From: Tunicatimonas pelagia
GTDB taxonomy: Bacteria; Bacteroidota; Bacteroidia; Cytophagales; Cyclobacteriaceae
Direction of reading: 5' to 3'
NCBI RefSeq assembly: GCF_030506325.1
Contig: NZ_CP120683.1
Span: 2,356,001 to 2,420,000, forward strand
DNA: 64,000 bases
Under the pieces are notes generated by a model that worked only from the letters and a program-made list of their open reading frames with translations, had not been told where the DNA came from and ran no database searches. The translations under genes were made by a program, and so were the position numbers. Positions 1 through 8,935 of this stretch are shown here, in pieces; within the stretch, counting starts at the first letter, position 1, and every line of letters starts with the position of its first letter.

Positions 1-217
1 TACCCCTTCTTTGGATAGAGATTTTCAGTTAGCCGATCAATCACCCGCTCGGGGAATTGGTATTGACGGAGTTGATGCCGGGGCTTTCGGAGGAACTAGT
101 CCTTATAAAATATCTGGCCTACCGGGTATCCCAGCCATCTATGACCTCACGACCAGTGGGATTGGTACGCCTACCGATGGAATGAGTGTAACTATTAAGG
201 CACGATCTCACAACTAG
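1..217 (+). CDS. C-terminal end of a secreted repeat protein (partial)
   Basis: The reading frame is open from the first bases of the window to a TAG at 217, so only the last ~72 residues are present. The visible part (FQLADQSPARGIGIDGVDAGAFGG) resembles the end of right-handed beta-helix surface proteins of the choice-of-anchor-Q type, where an 'NSPAIDAG'-like turn closes the helix. This family assignment rests on one short motif. The next gene starts 7 bp downstream, so the two are probably co-transcribed. Confidence 0.5.
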   Translation, partial: TPSLDRDFQLADQSPARGIGIDGVDAGAFGGTSPYKISGLPGIPAIYDLTTSGIGTPTDGMSVTIKARSHN

Positions 218-224
218 GCTACCC

Positions 225-2210
225 ATGAAGATTTTTATTAGCCTATTGATGATAGCACTGCTATCAACCACTAGCCTTTGGGCGCAGAATATTGTAGCAG
301 CCGAGTACTATATTGACACTGATGCGGGATTTGGTCAAAATACACCCATCCCTCTTAATGGACCAGGTAGTAATATTACCCAATCCTTTACGGTTGATTT
401 GAGCGACGTAAGTATCGGTTCGCGCACACTATGGGTACGCGTAAAAGACGATCAGGGCCGTTGGAGTATTGTTACTAGTCGGGCATTTCTGGTGGAAAAC
501 ATCATTCCTGAGGAGGGAATTTTAGCTGCCGAATACTTTGTCGATGAAGATTTAGGTTTTGGTAACAACCAGCGCATTCCGCTGAATAGTATTGGGAGCG
601 ATGTAACTGTTACTTTTACCGTAGATCTGAGCGATTATAAACCAGGTATCCATATGCTTTATGCCCGCACTTTAGATGTGAAAGGGAACTGGTCAATTGT
701 AAGCCATATGCCTTTCGTAGTGGTAGACAACGCTGAGTTGAATAATATAATTGCGTTAGAATATTACTACTACAGCGTAGCGGAGGAAGCTATTGTTGGG
801 TCAGATACACTGAATTATCGTTTTTCTGAACCCAAGGCTTTTGTCAATGAAGCATTCCCAGCTAATGTACAATCCTTATCTAATGGTGAGGAGTATATAC
901 TTTACGTTTGGGCAATTGATGTAGCGGGCCGTCGCAGCTTAGCCAGTACTACGCAATTTAAGTACTGTAACAATATTAATGGCGATTGCAGGAAACCTCT
1001 GGCTATTGACTCCTTGGTAGTGACCAATATAGGTTGTGTACAAGATGAGCTAGGCAAAGTAGAAATCGCTGCTTCGGGAGATGGTATACGCTCGTATAGC
1101 TTAGATAACGTTACTTTCTACGAAAGTAACGTATTTACTGGTTTGCGGGAAGGCACCTACACTGTGTATGTCAAATCCGGTACTGAAGTAATCAGTGAGG
1201 ACTTCATCATACGGGTCGCTACCGTAGTGGGAGATTGCCCCGACCCCAGCCCTAAACTTGAGTTCAAAATTACCAATACTACCTGCGCCACCAGTATTGA
1301 TGGTGAAGCGATAATTTCAGTTGTGAACGGAGGCAGCAGATTTACCTACAGCATTGATGGCACTACCTACGTAGCTGATAGTGTATTCACTGACTTAGCT
1401 TCCGGAGACTATACGGCTTATGCCCAGAGCGCGGATACTACCATTTCTAGAAGTTTCTCAATCAGTTCCCCTGATCCAATCATCTTAATAACTCAAAGCG
1501 CTATATCTCCCACCTGTGCCCAGCCGCAGAGCGGTAGCTTTACCGTAGTAGTTGCTGGCGGGGCTGGTGATAATTATACTTTTCGTATTGACGGAGTTGC
1601 TACTCAGACCAATGGTACATTTACCGGATTGGCCGCAGGAAATTACCAAGTGATTATAGAAGATGAGAATGGCTGTTCTATCACAACCGAAGTAGAAGTT
1701 CCGGCGGATGCCGCTGCTCCCGCCACTCCAATCATTACTTCTCAGTCTAACGCTGACCCCGAAGCCCTAGCAACAGAGGTAATACTTACCGTGAGCAACG
1801 TAAGCGGAATCTTCACTTGGTTTCTGGATGGCGAAGAAGTTACGGGTGAATCGTCCAACCAAATTACGCTGACCAGTGGTGGAGCCTACACGGTGCTGGT
1901 TACCAATGCCGAAGGATGTCCTAGTGCTATCTCTGATGGGTTTCAAGTAACGTCCATCACCAATGAGTTAGCTCAGAATGTGTTAGTGTTTCCTAATCCA
2001 GTGCAGGCTGATTTACAGATTACTCTGCCCAAAAGTATAAACCGGGCAGAAGTAAGTGTATACAATTTGCAAGGCAAAGCCATGATTAGGCAAACGTTCA
2101 CACATCAGCCTAGCATTCGGCTAGAAACGCGGAGACTACCCACCGGAACTTATTTGCTACAGGTTACCAGCTCAAAGGGTATCATTCAGCAGAAAATTCA
2201 GAAATATTAA
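225..2210 (+). CDS. Secreted multi-domain protein with T9SS sorting domain
   Basis: 661 residues. The N-terminus is a clear signal peptide (MKIFISLLMIALLSTTSLWAQ). Two similar repeats follow (…AAEYYIDTDAGFGQNTPIPLNG and …AAEYFVDEDLGFGNNQRIPLNS, each ending WSIV), then a degenerate third, then several Ig/SprB-like beta-sandwich repeats with Y(S/R)IDG-type turns. The last ~75 residues (VLVFPNPVQADLQI…GTYLLQVTS…QQKIQKY) form a type A T9SS sorting domain, so the protein should cross the outer membrane and be surface-attached or released. A role in adhesion is inference from the architecture. It follows the partial gene at 1-217 by 7 bp. Confidence 0.85.
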   Translation: MKIFISLLMIALLSTTSLWAQNIVAAEYYIDTDAGFGQNTPIPLNGPGSNITQSFTVDLSDVSIGSRTLWVRVKDDQGRWSIVTSRAFLVENIIPEEGILAAEYFVDEDLGFGNNQRIPLNSIGSDVTVTFTVDLSDYKPGIHMLYARTLDVKGNWSIVSHMPFVVVDNAELNNIIALEYYYYSVAEEAIVGSDTLNYRFSEPKAFVNEAFPANVQSLSNGEEYILYVWAIDVAGRRSLASTTQFKYCNNINGDCRKPLAIDSLVVTNIGCVQDELGKVEIAASGDGIRSYSLDNVTFYESNVFTGLREGTYTVYVKSGTEVISEDFIIRVATVVGDCPDPSPKLEFKITNTTCATSIDGEAIISVVNGGSRFTYSIDGTTYVADSVFTDLASGDYTAYAQSADTTISRSFSISSPDPIILITQSAISPTCAQPQSGSFTVVVAGGAGDNYTFRIDGVATQTNGTFTGLAAGNYQVIIEDENGCSITTEVEVPADAAAPATPIITSQSNADPEALATEVILTVSNVSGIFTWFLDGEEVTGESSNQITLTSGGAYTVLVTNAEGCPSAISDGFQVTSITNELAQNVLVFPNPVQADLQITLPKSINRAEVSVYNLQGKAMIRQTFTHQPSIRLETRRLPTGTYLLQVTSSKGIIQQKIQKY

Positions 2211-2220
2211 ACTAATCGGA

Positions 2221-2240
2221 GGGAAAGGTGTCGCTTTCCC
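2221..2240 (+). terminator. Hairpin between two genes
   Basis: GGGAAAG-GTGTCG-CTTTCCC forms a perfect 7-bp stem with a 6-nt loop directly after the stop of the T9SS gene. It is followed by more C residues and only a short T run. It may act as a weak terminator or an mRNA 3'-end stabiliser. Confidence 0.45.
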
Positions 2241-2258
2241 CCCTTTACCTCTTATGTT

Positions 2259-2675
2259 ATGAAAAAGATCATTACACTTTGGTTATGCCTTTTACCGTTT
2301 CTTGTTGCTGTTGATTGTGGTGGTGAAGAACCTACCGACCCATCCCAGCCAGATACTCCCGAAGAGCGGCTAGTACAAAACTGGAATATTACTGCCGTAG
2401 TTATTGACGGACAATCACAAACACCTAGTAGCCAGTCTAATGTTGGGTTTAATTCAGATAATTCGTACAATATTACTTTACCGGAACTAGAATTCTTTCC
2501 TGCGTCGGGTACTTGGGAGTTCACGGGCGGAGATACTAAAATTTCTATCAACGATGGGCAATTTGTGTTCGATGTGATTGAACTAGATGAAGACAGTATG
2601 ATTCTCGAGCTGAACTACGAAAACTTCAAGTCCGAACCTACCGTCTATCAACTAACATTTTTAGTAGTCGGCTAA
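2259..2675 (+). CDS. Small putative lipoprotein
   Basis: 138 residues. The N-terminus MKKIITLWLCLLPFLVAVDCGGEE is a hydrophobic segment followed by a cysteine and an acidic stretch, fitting a Bacteroidota lipoprotein (Cys near residue 21; the lipobox is not canonical). The rest (LVQNWNITAVVIDG…GTWEFTGGDTKISI…ILELNY) alternates beta strands as in lipocalin-like lipoproteins common in this phylum, where 'W.(I/L)..V..DG' begins the barrel. The function is unknown. It lies downstream of a T9SS-secreted protein. Confidence 0.6.
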   Translation: MKKIITLWLCLLPFLVAVDCGGEEPTDPSQPDTPEERLVQNWNITAVVIDGQSQTPSSQSNVGFNSDNSYNITLPELEFFPASGTWEFTGGDTKISINDGQFVFDVIELDEDSMILELNYENFKSEPTVYQLTFLVVG

Positions 2676-2832
2676 TTACAGCACAAAAAACAACAGTTCT
2701 GTAGAGGATATTGACTGACGAAAGTCGCCGGTCATAGAGTTAGAATTAGACATTCACTTAAAGTAGTGAAGAAAAAGCAACTAAGCAAAACGAACATAAA
2801 GAGATTCTCCAAATATTGGAGAAAAGTGAAGT

Positions 2833-2889
2833 TCCCTTTTTTATCAGAAAAGGGAGGCGTACAACAGCGCGGCAGCCGCGCTGTTGTAC
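2833..2889. repeat. Two adjacent hairpins including a near-perfect 31-bp palindrome
   Basis: The 322-bp gap 2676-2997 holds no convincing gene. It contains a CCCTTTT…AAAAGGG hairpin (2833-2855) followed at once by a 31-bp palindrome (2859-2889) with 15-bp perfect arms (GTACAACAGCGCGGC and its complement) around a single central base. The pair lies between convergent genes and may be a bidirectional terminator or a REP-like element. Confidence 0.55.
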
Positions 2890-2997
2890 ATCCCTATAAT
2901 TCAGGCTTTCAGCTCTATTGAAATTTTTATTTATGGTGCGTATCCCAAAGAGTACATACCACAACTGTTGTTACAATCCGTTTCAATGCAACCATCA

Positions 2998-3594
2998 TTA
3001 TGATGCTTTATCAAACCCTAATTTTTTCTGGTGAAAAGAATCTAATTTATTAAGTAAGTGGAATAGCATACCTTTCTCTTTGGTCGTCAAATCGCCGTTA
3101 ACAGTCTCAGATAACTTTGATATTACTGGATATAGCTCTAGCAGTTTTTTTTGACCTAAATCTGTAATTTGCTGAAGTTTCTTTCGCTTGTCATTTTTAT
3201 CAGGTACTGACCGTACATATTTTGAACTCTGTATTCTCTTTAGCACTTCCATGCCTGAGCTTTTTTCCATCCGGGCAATTTTAATCAAATCTACCATCCC
3301 CATGTCGCCTTGATGACTAAGTATTGCGAGAAAAATAAAATCCCATATTGTACTGATACCTGTATCACGCAGACTTTCTCTAATATGTCTGCTCACATAC
3401 TGTTGCATTAATGCCAAGAGCTCGAAATTCTTCCTATTGGTATCCCGCCCGCTGCTTTCAAATTGTTCTGTAGCGAATCTGACAATTAACCATTCTTTAA
3501 ATTTTTGTAGGCTCATATCAGAAGTGGAGTCATCTACAGCTTCATACTCCTCTACGTAATCAATGAGATTCTTTATGAGGTCAAATTTATTCAT
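2998..3594 (-). CDS. MarR-family winged-helix transcription regulator
   Basis: 198 residues. A winged-helix core is visible in the middle: SHQGDMGMVDLIKIARMEKSSGMEVLKRIQSSKYVRSVPDKNDKRKKLQQITDLGQKKL. It has the recognition helix followed by the D.(N/R)D.R…..(T/D)..G wing typical of MarR proteins. The N-terminus is extended by ~60 residues of charged helix beyond the usual ~145-residue family length. It is divergent from the membrane-protein gene at 3658, with 63 bp between them, so control of that gene is likely but inferred. The ligand is unknown. Confidence 0.75.
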   Translation of the reverse strand: MNKFDLIKNLIDYVEEYEAVDDSTSDMSLQKFKEWLIVRFATEQFESSGRDTNRKNFELLALMQQYVSRHIRESLRDTGISTIWDFIFLAILSHQGDMGMVDLIKIARMEKSSGMEVLKRIQSSKYVRSVPDKNDKRKKLQQITDLGQKKLLELYPVISKLSETVNGDLTTKEKGMLFHLLNKLDSFHQKKLGFDKAS

Positions 3595-3657
3595 TTAAAC
3601 CTTTTTAGTATACTTACGTTCTTTATTTTAAAAAATTAAAATGAAAACATTCTAAAT

Positions 3658-4407
3658 ATGAACCTAAGGCAAATATTCATATTACTCACCACAATACTTA
3701 TGGTAGCGGCTAACAATTTTTATCCGCAAATAAGCGAGTTATTATTTGATCAAAAACCTGATGCATTCGGAAAATATTTCGAGGCTATGACAATCATTAG
3801 TCCACCTGCGTTCACCTTTACTATATGGGTTCCCATTTTCTTGGGAATGATTTTATTTTCTATATACCAGGCATTGCCCAAAAACAGAGAATCTGATTTC
3901 TTTGACAATCTACTATTACCAGTTGTAATCATTAATGTTTTCAATAGCATAAGTTTATATGGCACCTATGTCTATAACATTTTCATACTGATATTTCTTC
4001 TAATTGGCCTTGGCTGGGCTTTCTTTCTTATCGAGAAGGTTAAATCAAAGCAACCGAAATTTTTCTGGCTTGTGGAGTTTCCATTTTCTCTGTTTTTTGG
4101 GTGGATAACAGTAGCTTTAATTTTGACTATCAGTCAGAACTTAAAATACCTCGATTGGGGTGCGCTCGGATTGTCAGAGGAATTTTGGTCATTTATAATA
4201 GTTTCTGTAGCTACAACGATTGCTGCGTTGGTATACCTAAGATATAAGAGCCTTACCTATCTGTCAGTATTGATTTGGGCTTTCATAGGAATTTTGTTTA
4301 CTAATTATCGGCTAGGTAATTGGGGGAATACAATCTTTATTTTTTGCGTAGTCATTTTTCTTACATTTATTCCTATCGGAAGAAGATTGAAAACTAAAAT
4401 GGCGTGA
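3658..4407 (+). CDS. TspO/MBR-related integral membrane protein
   Basis: 249 residues, almost entirely hydrophobic, with about seven predicted membrane helices. The early segment ISPPAFTFTIWVPIFLGMILFSIYQALP matches the 'P(P/S).(F/T)...W..(I/Y)' signature of TspO/MBR relatives. The length fits the larger bacterial TspO-like subfamily rather than the ~160-residue classical TspO. The ligand (tetrapyrrole or otherwise) cannot be read from sequence. It is divergent from the MarR-type regulator. Confidence 0.6.
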   Translation: MNLRQIFILLTTILMVAANNFYPQISELLFDQKPDAFGKYFEAMTIISPPAFTFTIWVPIFLGMILFSIYQALPKNRESDFFDNLLLPVVIINVFNSISLYGTYVYNIFILIFLLIGLGWAFFLIEKVKSKQPKFFWLVEFPFSLFFGWITVALILTISQNLKYLDWGALGLSEEFWSFIIVSVATTIAALVYLRYKSLTYLSVLIWAFIGILFTNYRLGNWGNTIFIFCVVIFLTFIPIGRRLKTKMA

Positions 4408-4622
4408 CGAAGATTGGTTTCTTTCAATTAATCACGACGTTGGCGTAGATAAACCCATGCGATATCTATCTTGTAAGTGAACAAACTAATATGAGTTGTA
4501 TAATCAAACCTTTTCTGTAAATCCGATAGTAGAGAGTATACAATGCTTTTATAAGGTATCCCTACGGTGAAACGGACTTGATAAACAGCCGAGTGCGCCA
4601 TTATCTTTGAAGAAAAAAGGTT

Positions 4623-4916
4623 ATGGCACATTTTCGTACTGAGCAAAAGATGTTTCCTGTAGTGGAAGCTTGGCAGAGCAGTGGACAAACGCAAAAAGCG
4701 TTCTGCGCTGCGCATAATATTTCTGTTTCGGTGTTGGCCTACTGGCTACGGCGTTACCGCGATCACCACGTTGATGAGAGCGATGAGTCCGTTGGTTTTG
4801 TTCCCGTCCGTATGGATGTATCCGGTCCGGCAGCCCTGGAAGTGAGTTTACCTTCGGGGGCGGTGTTGCGTTTTGCACAAGTAGTACCGGTGGGGTATCT
4901 GAAAGCTTTGCTGTAG
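4623..4916 (+). CDS. tnpA: IS66 TnpA-like accessory protein
   Basis: 97 residues with a helix-turn-helix of the IS66 orf1/TnpA type: MFPVVEAWQSSGQTQKAFCAAHNISVSVLAYWLRRYR. The remainder is a short beta-rich tail seen in Bacteroidota IS66 orfA proteins (VGFVPVRM…LEVSLPSGAVLRF). The stop codon abuts the start of tnpB at 4917. It is thought to help regulate or assemble the IS66 transposition complex. Confidence 0.8.
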   Translation: MAHFRTEQKMFPVVEAWQSSGQTQKAFCAAHNISVSVLAYWLRRYRDHHVDESDESVGFVPVRMDVSGPAALEVSLPSGAVLRFAQVVPVGYLKALL

Positions 4917-5261
4917 ATGTTGATGAGCTTAGCCAAGCGAATATTCTTGTATTCGCACAGCGTGGACATGCGCAAAGGGTTTGATGGGCTATCGGGCATC
5001 GTATCTCAACAGATGGGTGCGGATGTACTGTCGGGGGATGCCTACGTGTTTGTGGGGCGCCGGAAAGACCGTTTAAAGTTACTGGTATGGGAGTCTTCGG
5101 GCTTCGTATTATACTACAAACGCCTAGAGGCGGGTACGTTTCGTTTACCTAACGGTAAGCAGTCTGCCGTAGAGCTGTCTTCGGCTGAACTGTGGGCGTT
5201 ATTGGAAGGGCTGGACGTAGAGGTGAAGCAGCGACGAAAACGCTACAAACTATCGGCCTGA
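4917..5261 (+). CDS. tnpB: IS66 TnpB (orf2) accessory protein
   Basis: 114 residues with the hallmark IS66 orf2 signature: LYSHSVDMRKGFDGLSGIV, then D.YVFVGRRKDRLKLLVWESSGFVLYYKRLE and a W.LLEGLDV end. It starts at the ATG immediately after the tnpA stop. It is required for IS66 transposition, but its biochemistry is unsettled. Confidence 0.9.
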   Translation: MLMSLAKRIFLYSHSVDMRKGFDGLSGIVSQQMGADVLSGDAYVFVGRRKDRLKLLVWESSGFVLYYKRLEAGTFRLPNGKQSAVELSSAELWALLEGLDVEVKQRRKRYKLSA

Positions 5262-5300
5262 GTGTTTGCATTTACCATGCACCTACTTATGTTTGCTGCT

Positions 5301-6834
5301 ATGGATTATGCCGCCCTACAAACTGAGAATCAAGCTTTGCGTGAACAGAACAAACTGTTGCGACAAGAACTGGCTGAACTGAAGCGGCTGGTCTATGGCC
5401 TAGGCGGCCCCGCAGCAAAAGGGAACGTTTCGTAGGAACCGCTACGCCGGGGCAACTTAGCTTGCTCTCTAATGAAGAGGTCGTAGCGAAGGACGGTGTT
5501 GAAAAGCAAACGTATCAACGAACGATAGCCAAACCTGCCGCATCCATTGCCCCTTCACGCAAACTGCTACCGGCTCACTTGCCGCGTATAGAGGTAGTGC
5601 TGGAACCCGAAGAGGATACCTCAGCGATGAAGAAGATTGGTGAGCAGGTGAGCGAAGAACTGGATTATGAACCGGCTAAGTTGTTTGTGCGCCGTTACGT
5701 CCGACCGCGCTACGTGAGTGCCGAAGAAGACTTTTATGTAGCTGCTTTGCCCAACCGGCCCATTGATAATCATTCCATGACGGAGGCATCCCTGGAGCCG
5801 GACTACTGGCTCAGATTCTCATGGATAAGTTCTGCGATCATTTGCCCGTCTACCGGCAAGTACAGTGCTACCAACGATTGGGTATCAGCCTCTCAGAAAG
5901 CACATTGGGCGGTTGGTTGAGTAGCGCTTGTGAACTAATCAACCCCCTCTACGCGGCTTTGCGCAAATGTGTACTCGGTCAGGCATACTTGCAAGCTGAT
6001 GAAAGTCCAATACCGGTGCTGGATAAAAAGAAAAAAGGCAAGACTCACCGAGGCTATCAGTGGCCGGCACCCCGGTGGGCCTACCATAGTCCGGAGATTA
6101 GACTGGTGTTCTTCGACTACCAGTCCGGACGAGGCAGAGAGGGACCCAAAGAATGTCTGAAAGCCTTTTCCGGTTACTTACAAGCCGATGGCTACGAAGC
6201 CTACGAATGGCTCAACGCCCAGCGCAATGACATTACCCTACTGCATTGTATGGCGCACGCCCGCCGTTACTTTGAAAAAGCCCTGGACAGCGATGCCGAA
6301 CGGGCCACCTATGCCCTGTCCGAAATACAGAAGCTCTATGCAGTGGAACGTCACGGCCGACAAGAGGATCTCTCAGATGAACAACGCTACGTGTTGCGGC
6401 AAGAACAGGCGGTGCCCATTCTGGAAGAGCTACATGCTTGGTTGCTCGAACAAGCGGCCAATGTATTGCCTAAAAGTCTGATCGGTAAAGCCGTTGCTTA
6501 CTCACTGCGCCGTATCAAAACTTTATCGTTGTATACCACTGACGGGCGGCTGGAGATCGATAATAACCTGATTGAAAATACCATCCGACCTATTGCCCTG
6601 GGCAGAAAAAACTACCTGTTCGCCGGGAGCCACGCGGCCGCCCAACGTATTGCTGTCTTCTACAGCCTGTTGGGCAGCTGTAAACTGCACGGCATTGAAC
6701 CTTACAGCTATCTGAAAGACATCCTGGAACGACTACCCGATCATCCCATCAATGAAATAGAAGACTTGCTACCCCACCGATGGAAACCCCGGCAAGCTGA
6801 CCAAAAAACTGAGCCGATCACCGTCGCCGTCTAG
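5301..6834 (+). pseudogene. tnpC: IS66 TnpC transposase, two frameshifts
   Basis: The coding sequence is in three frames. Frame one (5301-~5402) gives the N-terminal leucine-zipper-like helix MDYAALQTENQALREQNKLL…LKRLVYG. Frame two runs from ~5402 (RPRSKRERFVGTATPGQLSL…) to ~5791 (RPIDN…EASL). Frame three continues GAGLLAQILMDKFCDHLPVYRQ to the end and holds the DDE-type catalytic domain (QADESPIPVLD, QADGYEAY, DNNLIENTIRP). Both breaks are single-base shifts, so no full-length transposase can be made without recoding. Confidence 0.85.
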
Positions 6835-7156
6835 TTCACCGGAGGGATACTTTATAAGAACATATTCAAATCCAACTACAATACTTCCGAATAAGAATGT
6901 CCTGCTTCTACATCACCGCCCTTGGCGTAGCGTAGCCACTGTTTTGCAGCATAATCGTAGAGAAAACCTTCCTGAATGCCATATTCAAATTCTTCTATCA
7001 AACGAATAATCTTTTTGGTATCATTCTTCACTCCGGTAGTATGGCATACCTCAATGATGATTGGGGTATGCTGATGTTCATTATCGTAAAGCAACACATC
7101 TTGTACTGGTCTGTCCTTCGTCTATCATGGTTTCGGGTAAAGGCTCTAAATCAATT

Positions 7157-8737
7157 GAGTGTATAACAAAAAGGGTGTAACTCAGGCAGCTTTTTGGTAA
7201 AGAGCTTGTTGTTCGTGTTTGACTACTGTTTGTAGGTAGTTGTCCCAATCGCCGTTCTTTCTGACGGCTCGTAGGTTGAGCATATTCTGCGCACCTTGTT
7301 TTCCCCAATGCATGCCGTTTCTCTCCATACGGCTCTTTACAAAATGTCCACAGGCACTTTCCACCGCTCCGGTGGTGATAGGAAATCCTAGCTGTAGATA
7401 GGTTTTGTAATCTACCATATGCTGATGGTTGGTCAGGTAGGTGATGGCTCGTTGGACAGTGTCACGCTTGTATTGAGACAAGGTAGCCTGTTGCAAGATA
7501 ACTTGCCATTGCTGTCGTACCTCATCATGCTGGCTGTCTAGTAACAAGGCGGCTTGGCTTCTCACCCAAGCAAAACGATTGGGATGCTTCTCCCCCCAAT
7601 GAGCGTTAGCCACCTTCCAAACGTACTCTAGCAAGTGAATAAAATCCAGTACGTAGGCCTCTACCCGATGGGTAACTTTCTTTTCTTCTACCACTTGCCG
7701 AACTGCTTTTTCTAAGGCTCGGTCACCGTCTATCAAAACGATGATCGGCTTTTTTGCACTAGCATCGCGCCGAAGTAGGTTTTCCACCCCGTAGCGGATG
7801 GCCCCTACCTTGTCTGAGAGAAAGGCTCGTAGATGCTTGTGCTCGTGCCAGGTATGCCCTCCATCGGGCTTCTGCGGCTCATGGGTAGGGCAAAACAAGC
7901 TCTCTAAGAGTTCTTGAGCCTGCCGGGGCCGCGGGGTAAACGAACTGCTCAGGCTTACTGTGGCTTCTTTTTTGACCCCCTTCTTCTGTCCTTTGCTCAG
8001 ACGAACCGCCGTACTTTCCTCAGCTCGCTGAGTTTCGCTGCGACGAATGGGCACCCCCTTACCGTCAAAGCCTACGCTCAAATGAGTACCATCTTCTATG
8101 TTTTCCCAGGCTTGTTGCTCATAAAAGTCTTTTACTTGCTCGCAAAGCCTGTAACTACACCGTTGGCTTTGCATACCCCTTAGGGGATGACCTAAGATGC
8201 GCTCCAACTGCTCAGCACTTTGGGCAAAGTCCATCTCGGTGGCCCCATACCCTAACCAATCATCCAATACGTAAGAATAGTTGCTCTTGGGTAAGCCCAA
8301 CGCTTCGTCCAGCCGGTAATAGCTCTTACCAGTGGTTGAGTAATACTTGGGGCGGGCAATGGATAACGGGCCAAAAATGCTTCGGTAAGGCCGACTACGC
8401 AGCCCGGTGTTCTTCATCTTTTCCCCTGCACGATCAACGGGAACCCCCTGAACAGCGACTACCTGTTGTATACTCAAAATGTAGTATTCTAACAGTTGAA
8501 AACCTAACTGCAATAAACTGGTAAACAAAGACCGCTCTACCTGATGAATTCTCATTCCTTCTTTACTTCGGGCATCCATTTGGGCTATTATCTGATCTAA
8601 GTGTTGTCTTATCTGGTTGATTTTTGCTTCCTTTACTTCCATAGCGAGTTTTTTTGATGGTGGTTGAAGACCTCAAAATTAAGGGAATCTCTGCATTCCC
8701 ACTCGCTTTTCCTCTGCACCCAATTCGTTATACACTC
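7157..8737 (-). mobile_element. ISKra4-family insertion sequence with 9-bp target duplication
   Basis: 1,581 bp. Terminal inverted repeats start GAGTGTATAAC at both ends and end GGGTG (7157-7177 and 8717-8737, three mismatches in 21). It is flanked by the direct repeat AAATCAATT at 7148-7156 and 8738-8746. It contains one intact transposase gene. The clean duplication and intact gene suggest a fairly recent insertion. Confidence 0.9.
7182..8642 (-). CDS. ISKra4-family transposase
   Basis: 486 residues. Family features visible: DGTHLSVGFDGKGVPIRR (first catalytic Asp region), PIIVLIDGDRALEKAV, VLDFIHLLEYVWKVANAHW, and the C-terminal GFPITTGAVESACGHFVKSRMERNGMHWGKQGAQNMLNLRAVRKNGDWDNY. The last motif is highly typical of ISKra4 transposases and includes the catalytic Glu. 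The gene is uninterrupted and fills most of the element. Confidence 0.9.
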   Translation of the reverse strand: MEVKEAKINQIRQHLDQIIAQMDARSKEGMRIHQVERSLFTSLLQLGFQLLEYYILSIQQVVAVQGVPVDRAGEKMKNTGLRSRPYRSIFGPLSIARPKYYSTTGKSYYRLDEALGLPKSNYSYVLDDWLGYGATEMDFAQSAEQLERILGHPLRGMQSQRCSYRLCEQVKDFYEQQAWENIEDGTHLSVGFDGKGVPIRRSETQRAEESTAVRLSKGQKKGVKKEATVSLSSSFTPRPRQAQELLESLFCPTHEPQKPDGGHTWHEHKHLRAFLSDKVGAIRYGVENLLRRDASAKKPIIVLIDGDRALEKAVRQVVEEKKVTHRVEAYVLDFIHLLEYVWKVANAHWGEKHPNRFAWVRSQAALLLDSQHDEVRQQWQVILQQATLSQYKRDTVQRAITYLTNHQHMVDYKTYLQLGFPITTGAVESACGHFVKSRMERNGMHWGKQGAQNMLNLRAVRKNGDWDNYLQTVVKHEQQALYQKAA

Positions 8738-8935
8738 AAATCAATTTTTCGTTCTTGATAGTAGAGTGAACCTAAACCGGTGGTTAGTTTACTGATAACT
8801 CGCTGGTGCTCTTTGGGTGCATTGATGCCCATGTCTATGAGTTGTTCGGGAAAAATCATAGTCTTCTTAATAGTGTATCGAATCTTACGATGCTAGAAGC
8901 CAGGGATTAGAGGTTGCTAAATTCTGACTTCCAAT

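Larger units (their letters stand above)
4549..6857 (+). mobile_element. IS66-family insertion sequence
   Basis: The element is bounded by inverted repeats of about 23 bp: TTATAAGGTATCCCTACGG at 4549 onward, and the complement of TTCACCGGAGGGATACTTTA at 6835-6857, with two mismatches. It carries the three IS66 genes tnpA, tnpB and tnpC in order. I could not find a convincing 8-bp target duplication. tnpC is frameshifted, so the copy is probably inactive on its own. Confidence 0.85.
6876..8859 (-). pseudogene. Uma2-like gene split by an IS and a frameshift
   Basis: Start ATG at 8859 (MIFPEQLIDMGINAPKEHQRVISKLTTGLGSLYYQERKID). The ISKra4 element then interrupts it. Removing the IS and one 9-bp duplication continues in frame as LEPLPETMIDEGQ. 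A one-base insertion near 7110 then shifts to VQDVLLYDNEHQHTPIIIEVCHTTGVKNDTKKI…. The pattern HQRV.. / EPLPE.M / DVLLYD / IIIEV resembles Uma2-type (DUF820) nuclease-fold proteins. The assignment is by pattern only. Confidence 0.6.
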
